A DNA stretch of 64,000 nucleotides, from NCBI RefSeq assembly GCF_003286085.1, contig NW_020825331.1, positions 1,736,001 through 1,800,000 on the forward strand. The letters run 5' to 3'. The notes under the pieces are model-generated. The model searched no databases and was not told the origin of the DNA. It saw only the letters and a list, made by a program, of their open reading frames with translations. Below are positions 48,754 through 59,124 of the stretch, piece by piece. Each line of letters starts with the position of its first letter. Position 1 is the stretch's first letter. This DNA is from Drosophila persimilis. Taxonomy: Eukaryota > Arthropoda > Insecta > Diptera > Drosophilidae. Both the position numbers and the translations under genes were made by a program.

Positions 48754-49198
48754 AACGTCCAATATAGCGACGATTGTACTCCAGTGCCTTGGCGCAATCT
48801 TCCTTAACTTGAATCCAGTTCTCGATCATCTCGTGACAGGCTGCGCGGTTGTGATAGTAAATGGCCAACTCCGTGGTGTGCTCCTTGGGGCACATGTCGA
48901 TGGCCTTGCTGTAGCAGCGTATGGCATCCACGTATCTATAGTTGTAGAAGCAACGGTTGCCGTCCTTCTTGAATTTTTCTGCTGCACTCAGGGGAGATAT
49001 CGGCTCCTCCAAGACGCCTGTAGCTACCTGCCCGGACACCTCCGGGTTGTTGTCCGGAGCCTCCAGTTCGGCTATGGGCTGAATTGCATCCAGCCCCGGC
49101 TTGTCGGTCATCTTCCTGTAAATATATTTACCGAAAGTGACGGCCAAAGGCATGCAAACGATGATAATAGACGGCCATTTCCCCAATGACAGCGGCAT
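48752..49198 (-). pseudogene. Truncated Tom70-like copy with chimeric end
   Basis: The right-hand duplicate carries the Tom70-like promoter, ATG and exactly 145 codons identical in translation to the full gene. It then runs into the retrotransposon's 3' end, which supplies three more codons (Ile-Gly-Arg) and a stop, giving 148 residues. The product would keep the membrane anchor and the first two TPR-like repeats but lose the FRRA motif and the rest of the receptor. Transcription from this promoter would proceed antisense through the whole retrotransposon toward the intact gene. It is most likely a pseudogene, although the complete promoter means a short protein or antisense RNA is possible. 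Confidence 0.9.
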
Positions 49199-50209
49199 TT
49201 TCTGGTGTGGTCTGGTTAAAAGAATTCTATTAGTTTTGGAAGTTCACAAAACGAACAATTTTACGATTTGGAATACGTGCACTGTTTCTGTTTGTCTGTA
49301 AAATACGACTGTCAAAAACTGAACTTAATATGTACAGCCTTCTGAAATGATAATAAATATCGATTAAAGACGGTGTCGATAGACATGACACGACCCGACA
49401 AAAATTACGTATGAAATATATCGTAGGATTAGACTGAGTATCGGGCGTAATTGTGTGTTGGTTTTTGTGGAGCTGGGCGGCAATCATTGAGTGAAAGATG
49501 TCGTATATTTCTGTGATTCGTGTTGTGTTTCGGCGGGAAGTGGAGCCGTAACTAGCATTAGTTCTCGCTTACAAGCTAAGGCCGACCGAGAGCCGTGAAG
49601 TTCCGAGTAATTCGCTTTGTAGAAGGGAGGATCTAGATGGAGGTATCCTACAAAGAGTACGAAAATGCAAAATATGAAACGCAGGTGGTGTATACACAAA
49701 TACATACATATTTACAATATATCAGTCGTCTATTTCCCTCTGGTATTCGGGTAGGAACCTAACTCGCATTATGTGAGTTCTCGCTTTCAAGCTAGGGCCG
49801 CGCGCGAGCCGTGTGGATCGTGTGTATCGTGTGGATCGTGATGACACTAGCAGTGTCTGAGAGCTAGCTGTTAACTGAGAACGGTACGCGGTAGCGATAA
49901 CAGGCTGTTAACCTGGAGTGCTAACAGCGCTGTTGCCCTGTTGTAGATGTTCCCCTGAACAAGGCTGGTTTTGGTAATTTTTTGTGTTCATCCCGAACTA
50001 AAATATCACTGAAATACGAGTACGAGCATGAGTATGAGAGGAGGTGAAAAAATACATCTCTGAATCTCTCGGATTGGTGTTGTTTTGAGTTCAAATTCAA
50101 TTCATATTTGTGGGACTTGTGGGGTCTGTGTCCTTTCGCGAGTCTGCAAGCGATAATTAAGGCAATTATGGATTAATGTCAGACCAGAGGAAATACGAGG
50201 ATATAAGCC
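48764..50209. repeat. Right copy of 1,446 bp direct duplication
   Basis: The partner of 43,298-44,743. The break with the retrotransposon 3' end is sharp: ATAGCGACG is shared and the preceding base differs. The outer end runs into unique sequence from 50,210 to 50,214 onward, which would have been the original neighbour of the left copy before the insertion. Confidence 0.97.
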
Positions 50210-51462
50210 AACAGGCGCTTTTCAAACAGACCACAGCAGCATGAAAGTCGAGCGACTAAATGCATGTACATATTTGAGAGGGAGAGAGAGTCAGACAAAT
50301 GTTATTAAAGGTAATCATACACATTTGTTGCGTCCGTCAACATTGTGTCTGTGCCAGTGTGTGTGTGGAAATTCAATTGAAAATCATTTTATTGGCAAAG
50401 CAACCAGCATTCCATGCACCACACAACCGAATACCCATTCGAAATACGAGTTAGCGATAATTTTCAGCATTTTCAACACGTCAACGCTACGTGTTGATGA
50501 TGCCAACAATTTTCCATTTTCCATTTTCATTTCCATTGCAGCGGCAGCACGGCAGGAAAGGAATTCAGAGGCAGCGCCATTGTAATGGCATTTCTATTGC
50601 CAGAATTTCCACACGATTGCACTGGGGGGGGTGGGGGTGGTACGTTTCTATTTCATTTCCTTTTTTTGCATTTTATTACTGACACAATGCCAAAGTGCCA
50701 CAGGCAGCTCCCCAGTAGTCCATTACTAGTCATATAATCGGTTTATCTCATGGATATATCATGCAACTCCACCTCCACATGCAACAGATTAACTTTGTGA
50801 TTTGGCGGGCATATGGAAACATACAAAGACGATGGACAGATGGATGGATCTTTGGTGCGTACAAGCTGCTGATTTTTTCTTATGATTCTAGATTGGTAAT
50901 GTACAGATTATATCGGACGAAAGTTGTATTTGTATATTTGCAAGTTTCTGTCAAAAACATATGGATGGGAATAAATATATTTGCAGCATTAAATGTATTT
51001 CCTAAGCTAATGAAATCATTCACTGATTGATTGGAGTATACATTTAGATCAAAAAGCATCTATGAGATATGCTCTGTTTGATTTGTGATATGTTCCGATT
51101 GATTCTCCCAAAGGAAAAACATTTCCCGTTGCCCATTGCCCATTGCCCAATGCCCCTTCCTCCTTTTGTTGTGTGGTGCCATTGGTGCCTGTGTGTGTGT
51201 TTTCTTTTTTTTTGGCCACTTGTCCACGCAGGAAGAGCCCTCCGGTCCCATCCCCATACCCACTTTATCCCCAGCTATACATATATACACATGCAGATGT
51301 ATAATTTAACAGGCTTGGGGTTTGGTTGGTGGTTCAGGGCGGTCCGAAACGCAAAAAAAAATAAAAATATAAATAAGAAAGAATATGATTACGTATACGC
51401 AACGTGGAACTTCTTTAACTTCAAGTGCGTGCGTGGGTGTGGGGCATGGGGGCAAAGGACGA

Positions 51463-51486
51463 GGTGTGTGTGTGTGTGTGTGTGTG
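51463..51486. repeat. (GT)n microsatellite
   Basis: Uninterrupted GT run, read directly. Confidence 0.93.
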
Positions 51487-53259
51487 CCTGGTCATTACGC
51501 ACGTAGCATTTGTGCCGCTGAGCTCCAGCACCACCACAATGACCCGCGCCCGCCTTGTTTGGACTCCATGCTGCCGCACCGCCGAGCACATAAAAATAAA
51601 TCAAGTTTTTCTTCATTTCCTTTGCTTCTTTCTTTTTTCTGTTGTAGGCCGTCCCTTTTTCGTACTTTCTTTTTGCTTTCGTTTCGATACCCTTGCAGCA
51701 AAAGGGTGCTATCCATTTGGGGCACTTGTTTGTTTATAATTGATCAATAAATTGTATACAATTTCCATCAGCAGCTAAGGTAGCGTCTTACGTACTTTCT
51801 GGCAAAGACTCCAGTAGATCCAGAAGTGTATAGGCTAAGAATTCACTAGCAGCACTCGTTAACGAATGTGCCTATTCGCTTAGGGGTAATTTGTACAAAT
51901 AATTAAAGTCTGTATCATCTATAGAGAAGCTGCAAGGGTATCGAAAAGGTAAGCCCTAAGTGCGTGTATGTATTGGGCACACAATATGACCGTCTTAAAG
52001 ATTTTAACTTTATTTTTATTTGGCATACTTAAAGGGGGGGGCCTGTACACGTACCTGATGGACGGATGGATAAATAACGACGACACCGCTGACACCGCGT
52101 GTGCCTTCTAAACGCGTTTTTTATGCAAAACTAACTGAAGTCCAGCGGGAAGCGATAAACGACGGTAACAGAAGAAACATAAACGAGAAACAGGAGTGGC
52201 TAAAAAACGCAGAGGCAACAAAATATAGATCATGCGAAAGAAGCACACAGATAAAACAGCAATAACAGTCACAACAAAGGGAATACCATAAATAAGTGAG
52301 AGATAGAGAGAGAGAGAGACAGGGACTGGGACTGGGTGACAGCTTTTTAGCCGGGTTGTTCCCCTGCGAATGCCGGCGGTGTCAATCACTAGATATGGCA
52401 CAAGGTAGTAGAATTATTCAACTAATAAAAAACGCATTTGCATACGAATAGGTACGGGGTTTTTTCGAGTAATTTTTAAGTCTAAACAACTGTTTGTTGG
52501 GCTACGCATTAGCCCAATATTAGCCAATAAGCCATGGATTATATCCGGTGGTGCAAAAGTAAAGTAAATCCCTATTATTTTACTCCGTTGTATTCTACAT
52601 ATGCTCCAGCCAGCCTTCTCTACCGTTCTCTTGGTCAGTGGCGCTCTCGCTTCCATTGGTCCAAGGATCGAATAGATCTTTAACTGACAAAGTCCCGAAC
52701 AGACACCGAGCTGGACAAGCTGAAAAACCCCTATTTGAAAGAGAACTCAAATGCTCATTAGGAAAATGTTTTTCTTGAATATGCTTAAGCCAATTAGGAG
52801 TTCGAGCACAAGTACCAGTGTACATAAATATGTACCTATACATATGTATGTATATTCGATGATTGTAGTTTAGCAATCCTCATACTGCTTGAACCCTTAA
52901 CGAGCAGAAAATGTTTTTACAAATCTGCAAACAATTAGAAAATTGCATTAAACAACAATAAAATTGAAACAGGCAACAGGCCAGAACTTGGAAGATCTGG
53001 GGGGAGGGAGGGGGGGAGAAAAACCAGGCAAAAGGCAAACAAGGAAACGCATTTGCCTTTCACTCTCTCCCTCCCTCTCTCTCTCTCTCTCTCGCTCTTT
53101 CTCTGTACATATTTACAACACAACATTTTAATAAAGTCAAAAAGGCGCCAAGGCAAGGCTCCGGCTCCACGGTCCCTCCACCAACGAACCAAAAAAATAG
53201 CTCGAGGAAAAAACAAGAGCAAAAGAGCCAGCAACAGCGATATAGAAAGAGATGGCAAG

Positions 53260-53267
<8 letters not shown>

Positions 53268-53309
<42 letters not shown>
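53268..53309. repeat. (GT)n microsatellite
   Basis: Uninterrupted GT run of about 42 bp following an AT run, read directly. Confidence 0.96.
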
Positions 53310-53313
<4 letters not shown>

Positions 53314-54599
53314 GTAAGACCTAAGGGGAAGCGTAATAAAAATATGAAAATCAAGTGAAATCATTTCCATTCAAATTCAAATGGCACACCAGAACGAGAA
53401 GAGGAGAACGAACGATGAAGTCAGTCAGTCAGTCCTCTGTTGGGGGAGTCTTTCAGTCATTCGAAGAGCCGGGGGGGTTGGGTTGGTTCAGGGGCACCTG
53501 CAAACTGATATTCAATTCAATCAGTTCTGCCTCAAACCTGGAGGGCATCCACACGGCCAAACGGGGGGCTTGGGGATTGGCCAGGAGACCTACCCATAAA
53601 AGGAGACGGAAATGGAAATGGGAATGGTTAAGGGAATGTGTGTGTGTGGTGCTTGTCAATTGATGGTACTGATTCTGAATGAGAACCCGAATTCAGCTGA
53701 AAAATAGTCTACATTTTAGAGATATTTTAAAAGAATTCATTTATTTCCAAACCGAAACCCAAAACCGAGAACCCGAATCGATATTTGAAATTTTGTTAGA
53801 ACAGGAGAACCGAAATCGATATTTGTGGATACAAAAGTCGTCAGTATTGGGATGAATACCTCACCACCTATTTCAATATTGAGTTTGAATACCGATATTT
53901 TATGGGGACTTTGAACTGATGAACTGGTGCTCCAGTGCTCCAAGCGGTGGCCTTGTATGCCTGCCTGCCTGCCTCCCAGGCTGCCCCCAACTCCATCCAT
54001 TACACAGCGCACACCCCCACATATTCCGCCTGATGCTGGCAACTTTGCGCCTCCTCCATTCACTTTAACAATAAATTTCAGCAAATAAATCAAAATGTAA
54101 CAGGAGCCGTGTGGAATTTTCAAGTGGCAGGTGCCACAGGAGCAGCCATCAGCCACCACTCACCACCGCACCCGAGAAAAGAGAGAAAGAAAAGCAGCAC
54201 GAGGGAAGAGAACAAAGTTTTTGATTTTTGTGGAAAGAAAAAATTGTTTGCCCAGGCCTCGAAATCGAATCGAAAGTTGTCTTTTGTGGAAAGGGGAAAG
54301 ATATGGCAGAAAGAGAGGGGGAAATAGATGGGAGAAGGAGAGAGTGAGATATTGGCTAACCCATAAACAATCTCTCAATGAGAATTCCATCAACAATTAT
54401 TCTCATTTATATGCATTTTGTATGTGTCGCGCGACATGTGGCTGCCCTTCTCGGTCGGTTGCCTTTTCTCTTCTCCTCAACCTACCAGCCCCATTGGGCA
54501 AGGATTTTCCCGGCGCATTGGACAAACGTTGGACACCTTTTAGAGCTTGAAACTTTATTCTTTTTGCACCTTGAAACATCCACCGTCCAGGAGAGTCAG

Positions 54600-54663
54600 G
54601 GATTGGAACAGCGACAGGGATTGGGATTGGGATTGGGCTTGGCCTTGGGCTTGGGCTTGGGAC
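54600..54663 (+). repeat. GGGATT/GGGCTT hexamer array
   Basis: About nine hexamer units, first GGGATT and then GGGCTT, with slight variation. The G-strand has quadruplex potential. Drosophila telomeres are not built of such repeats, so this is an interstitial microsatellite. Confidence 0.8.
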
Positions 54664-56354
54664 TGCGACTGGGAAGCAGGGGAATGTGGCATGCAAATGA
54701 TGTTAAATCGCACGGAAAGTCACAGCGTGAATCCTGTCCAGCTTCAGAGCATTCCAGGCCAGCGGGTGGACTCTGAGAAGCTGTTGCTGCCACTGAAATC
54801 GTCATTGCCATTGATGCGTGTGTGTCACAGCGGGAGAGTCCATTCGAGGGTCCTCATCATGCCACAGCCACAACCTCTACTGCTGCTGCTGTTGCTATTT
54901 CTGTTGCTGTTGCTGCCACGGCCACTGTCACTGCCACTGCCACTGCCTCTGCCCTGTCCTTGCCTCGTGGCTGTGCCTCGCCTTGGCTCATTATAAGCGG
55001 CGCCCACTGTTGCATGGGGCAGCGACGCCGGCGTCGCTACCTGTTGGAAATGCAAACAATGCCTCTGCCCCAGCCTCTCCCACATCCCCACTTCAGCACG
55101 GCGCAGGCGCTGGAACGAACTCTACACGCTGGCCGTGAATTACTCGGTCTTGTAACCGTCGATTCATTCAAAAATACCCAATGCCCCTATTGCCCACATG
55201 CAGCAGTGGAGAGTCCCGAAGCGAAGCAGTGGTTCGTTCGTTCAAGAATTCGAACTCGGATTTCCTAGTGATGCTGCTGCTGCAGAGGAGAAGGATAAAA
55301 GTTGACATAAAGATCGACATTTGGTATGCGCAAAGCCTTCAGGATTGGATTACAATCAAAAGCAGGCCTCAGGTATCCCAAAGCATTTGAACGCGTATTA
55401 AAGACCCCCAATTAGGTATTGTCAAGGCATTAATGCGATGTGTAAATTAGAATTAGAACTTGACTGAATTCGATGCCCGATGCCTGGACCACGGCCTGGC
55501 TCTGCCGCTCGATGTGCTCCATCCAAAGGTCAAGAGGTCACCATTATCACCGCTTCCTTATCCGGTGAGTGTGGACGAAGGCCGCTTCTAGCTTCCGGGT
55601 GCCAGCGAGCGTGGATTCACGATCTACTTCGTCAGCGTCGCCTCACGCCCAGCCAAACAGCTCAAAATCCCATGCAAATAAAACCCCTTTAATAGGATGT
55701 TCAGTATAAACTGTATTTTACACCTGTACCTCCATTCTTGGCAGCAGAAGAGGGATTGTAAAATATTGGCGGTGGTGGTGCCTAAAGAAATAATTGAAAA
55801 TACTGCTAGGGCAAGTATGTCTATCTGAGTACTAGGCTTTAGACACTACCTAATATACTCGATACTTCTGTGGGTCCCACAAAAAAACCAGAGGCTCCAA
55901 TTATTTGCGAACGTCTGTACTGAAAATATCATAAAAAGAAAACTATTCTAAAAGCGAAAATCAATGACATCGAAAAAATGAAATTCCGCCACAAAACGAT
56001 GCCCAAGCGATACTTTTCGATATTTCACTACCAGGCGAACAGGAAAATCAGAAAGCGACTTCCACATTTAACAGCTGGCTGGCGCATTAACAGCACACTG
56101 TTACGCCTAACAGGCCGCTGGAAGAGCAGGCTGGGCAAAATGTTAACATAACATATGATGTTACAGATGCCCGCCGATACTTTCAGAAGCGTAATTTAAA
56201 TTCTGATTTCCTTATTTCCATCTTTTAATTATCCCATGCGTTGGTCCACCTATCACGCTCTACTCCTCTTTTGTTTGCCTAAATATTCACATTTTAATCG
56301 ATTTTCACATTCATGGAAACATACTCTATGGCCTGGATGGCGGAGATTGTGATT

Positions 56355-56360
56355 TTTATT
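56355..56360 (-). terminator. AATAAA poly(A) signal of vanin-like C
   Basis: TTTATT on the plus strand is AATAAA on the gene strand, about 116 bp past the stop codon of copy C. Confidence 0.6.
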
Positions 56361-56475
56361 TATAAATGTACGAAAAAACACAAGAGTACCCAGTACCAAC
56401 CATATCATTTCTATGTAATATTATAACTTGTAAAATCCTTTGTTCGAAAAACAGAAAGCTGTCCCAACGATACCC

Positions 56476-58270
56476 CTATGTTGGCGACACCTTTACCCAT
56501 AGATGGGAAAGGAGACAAGCCAATACCAGGGACAAAGTGGAGGTTAGGGCCATTCCAGAACCCCCAACAGGAGCTGTAGCTGGAGCGCCGGCGGGCGGTG
56601 AGGATGTGGCTGTGACCGGGGCGCCACCGTGCGGCTGCAGATGATCCAAATTGTGGGTGGATGGCAGTTCCGTATAGTAGTTGGACCAAATGGCGAACGT
56701 GAGAAGATCGTTGCGCGGTCGGAGCAGTTCCAGATCCACACGAATAGCCTGCTCAGGGTGGGTGGCCGCCGCGGGGGTCTCCGTCCAGTTGTAGTGGGCC
56801 ACGGCCACCGGCATGAACAGGCCATCCAGGGTACTGGGCATAATGAGGCGACGGCCTCGCGGTGCAGCAGGGAAGGTGCCGCCGATTCGGATGCTGGTGA
56901 AGTGATGTTTGTTGCCCACGCGAATGCTCTCGGGAAAGACAAAGCCGCAGCTCTGGATCTCCTCATCGAGGCAGGAGAAGAGCGCACAGATGGCCTGCTC
57001 GCTGCGGTCCACTCGGATCAGCGTCGTCTCGTTGCCCAGGTAGGCGCCCAGCCGATAGCGGTAGGCCTGCAGAGCGGACGTATCGCCAGCAAAGGCCTGC
57101 CGCTGCACCTGGAAGTCGCAGCAGAAGTTGGAGCCATGACAGAGCCGCTGCGAAACGTTCAAAAAGTCCGCCGCTAGCAGGACGCTGGTGAAGATGTCCA
57201 CGTTGTAGTCGCGGTAGGTGGCCACCTTGGTGTAGCGAGGAGTCTCCAGCAGCGGCTGGAAGATGGGGTCTATCTGGGCGGGCAGCTGGTAGGGCGGCAG
57301 GCCTGGACGACGCTTGGGCACGTGGGCCTTGAGAAGCAGACGCACGGGCATCTCGTTGATAGTGGCGGTGAGGCGTCCGGAACGACCCGCATAGATGCCG
57401 GACCCGGTGGTGCGGCCGGAGGGATGGCTGGCATCGGCGGCCAACAGATTGACATCGTTGCCAAAGGCCCAGCCCTCCTGCAGCTGGACGGCGGTGAGGA
57501 ATGGCAGCTCCGAAAACCAGTACGTGGGGTAGATAATGTCGGTGATGTTACGCTCGTGGACGAGCCGCATGGCCGGGTCGTAGAACAACATGTCGAAGCA
57601 GATAAAGTGGCCGAAGGTCACGCCAAAGTCCGTCTCGAAAATGGCCACATCCGGCTCCACCAGCACCGAGGTGCTGTAGTACTCTGCCCGCCACAGATGC
57701 GTCTTGCGGTAGCGCGATACAACACGCCCCCTCCTGTCCAGCACCACATTGGTGTTGAAGTGCCGCACTCCGGTGGCCGGACACGGATCTAGCGTTGCCG
57801 CTCCGGCTCCATTCGCGCACAGCTCCTTCTCCACGACATTGAGCACCACGTAGATGCCGCGGGAGCGGGCTGCGCAGGACAGTTCCACAAGAAAGACCTC
57901 GTAGTCCGTGGCATAGCAGGGCGTTACGTTCTGCGATCCATGCGGCACAAAGGTGGCCGTCTCCCGGTTGTTTAGTATGTGCTCGGGAAAGACAATGATG
58001 TCGAGATCCCGGGCATCCGCGGACTCGATGATCGTCCTGAATGCATTCGAGATAATGCTGGTCTGCTCTTTGGGTGTGCCCTCTGCAACACTGTGCTCCA
58101 CAACGCCAGCGTAGTAGGTGGGATCATCGGGCAGCGACAGCTTTAAATCAAAGCTTGAAAATGGAACAGGAGCAGGAGCAGGGGGAGTCTTTGAGTCTTA
58201 CCTGGTAGGTGCCTGCCACACAAACGGCTAATAGGATCAACAGATGCCGCAGCTTCACGATCATCCTCAT
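56476..58270 (-). CDS. Vanin/biotinidase-like amidase, copy C (two exons)
   Basis: This is the third paralog, about 23 kb from copies A and B and on the same strand. Exon 1 (58270-58202) encodes a 23-residue signal peptide. A 61 bp GT-AG phase-0 intron follows, and exon 2 (58140-56476) encodes the rest, 577 residues in total. The triad is intact: Glu76 in FPE, Lys169 in RYRKTHL and Cys204 in HFICFD. The intron present in A and B at the FLT-A junction is missing here, so the frame reads straight through it. The C-terminus has a low-complexity Ala/Pro/Thr segment followed by a hydrophobic tail that may be a GPI signal. A second in-frame ATG lies two codons downstream of the chosen start. A GATAAG motif lies at 58,372-58,377. 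I cannot tell whether its D. melanogaster counterpart is vanin-like, Btnd or a CG3275x gene. Confidence 0.9.
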
Positions 58271-58371
58271 CTTGGGTGAATTGCCAAAATGTTTCTGACA
58301 GTCCACAGCCTTCTTGGCTGGCCACGAAGACTACTTGGGGGCTGTCAAGTGCACGGCCGGCCAGAGACCTC

Positions 58372-58377
58372 GATAAG
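58372..58377 (+). promoter_or_regulatory. GATAAG motif upstream of vanin-like C
   Basis: A GATAAG hexamer about 100 bp upstream of the copy C start codon, comparable in distance to the GATA motifs upstream of A and B. Confidence 0.3.
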
Positions 58378-58876
58378 GTAAGGGTTCGTTAATGGCACCA
58401 CAGATAATTGTTATACTCTTAAATTAGGGCAACAATTGCGTCTTTGACAGATTATATCTCCTGATATTGCGAATCCCAGCTATCTCCAAGCATCGTAAAC
58501 CGAACGTTAGCCGCTGTTGATAACTTATACAAGGTTTATGCTCTCACTTTGGCGGAAATAAATACTACTAAATAATACTAATACCAAAGACTGCTTATAG
58601 GAGTGCAATAACATAACATAAAAACATAAAACAAATCCTTTCTTCAAATTAGCTCCAACATAAAACCCACCATTATTTGCTTTTTGTCCATTTTTTAATA
58701 ACACCAATAGGGTATTTCTAAAAATAAACCACAAATAAAACAAAGCTTTTATTTCATTCAACATTTGAGTTCCTAACGCGCCACTCGATCGATAGCTTAT
58801 CGCTTATCGAAAGACGCAGAGCTTAAAGCCCCCATCGCATTGAGCTTTTTTGGGTAATGTTCAGTCTTTGCCACGC
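58378..58876. other. Divergent intergenic region between vanin-like C and Efr
   Basis: A/T-rich spacer with no supported gene. A cluster of ATCGATA and TTATCGA motifs at 58,788-58,810 resembles DRE/GATA-type sites and fits a promoter for Efr. Confidence 0.5.
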
Positions 58877-58887
58877 TGGTCACTCTG
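58877..58887 (+). promoter_or_regulatory. Motif-1-like core promoter element of Efr
   Basis: TGGTCACTCTG matches the Drosophila core promoter Motif 1 (YGGTCACACTR) at all but one position. It lies about 240 bp upstream of the putative 5'UTR donor. Motif 1 marks TATA-less, broadly expressed promoters. Confidence 0.5.
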
Positions 58888-59124
58888 TACGTACTTCAGC
58901 TGTTTTTTCTTGAAACAAAAACAAGAAAATCAAACAGATTTCGATAGTTATTGTTGGCGGCTATTTGGGCGCCCCTTTTCCCCTATCTATAAGCTATAAC
59001 TTATTAGTTCAAATGTGTTCTGCCAGCAGTCGCGAACAGCAGCCATAGTCAGCAGCAACAGAAGCAGAATTGTGAAGGTCGCGCGCCAGTTCCAAGAACA
59101 CTTTTGTTTGTGTGTGGCGCGAGA

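Larger units (their letters stand above)
44744..48763 (+). mobile_element. Non-LTR retrotransposon (LINE), apparently coding-intact
   Basis: About 4.0 kb with two ORFs: a nucleic-acid-binding ORF1 with a PHD-like finger, and an ORF2 with apurinic endonuclease and reverse transcriptase. The PHD-type ORF1, the endonuclease opening with a YQNVRGL motif and the absence of a poly(A) tail suggest the CR1 or a related branch of the Jockey/CR1 group. I cannot name the family. Only 19-30 bp precede the ORF1 ATG, so the 5'UTR is either very short or truncated. The 3' end is about 148 bp past the ORF2 stop and lacks both AATAAA and an A-tail. It sits exactly between the two 1,446 bp direct copies. No stop codon or frameshift interrupts either ORF, and the flanking copies are nearly identical, which indicates a young insertion. 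Confidence 0.93.
50214..56350. other. Gene-free stretch with microsatellites
   Basis: No supported gene. It contains CCCATTG repeats near 51,125-51,155, (GT)n at 51,463-51,486, (CT)n at about 53,075-53,092, (GT)n at 53,268-53,309 and a TTGGGA/TTGGGC hexamer array at about 54,600-54,663. Pieces of CTGCCA/TGCTGT repeat at 54,880-54,960 explain the serine- or leucine-rich frames there. Open frames elsewhere are short and unremarkable. Confidence 0.55.

Noticed and set aside
44744-48763. Reverse transcriptase considered as an endogenous retrovirus or errantivirus.
   Set aside because: No LTRs, protease, RNase H-integrase order or envelope; the endonuclease-RT order is that of a non-LTR element.
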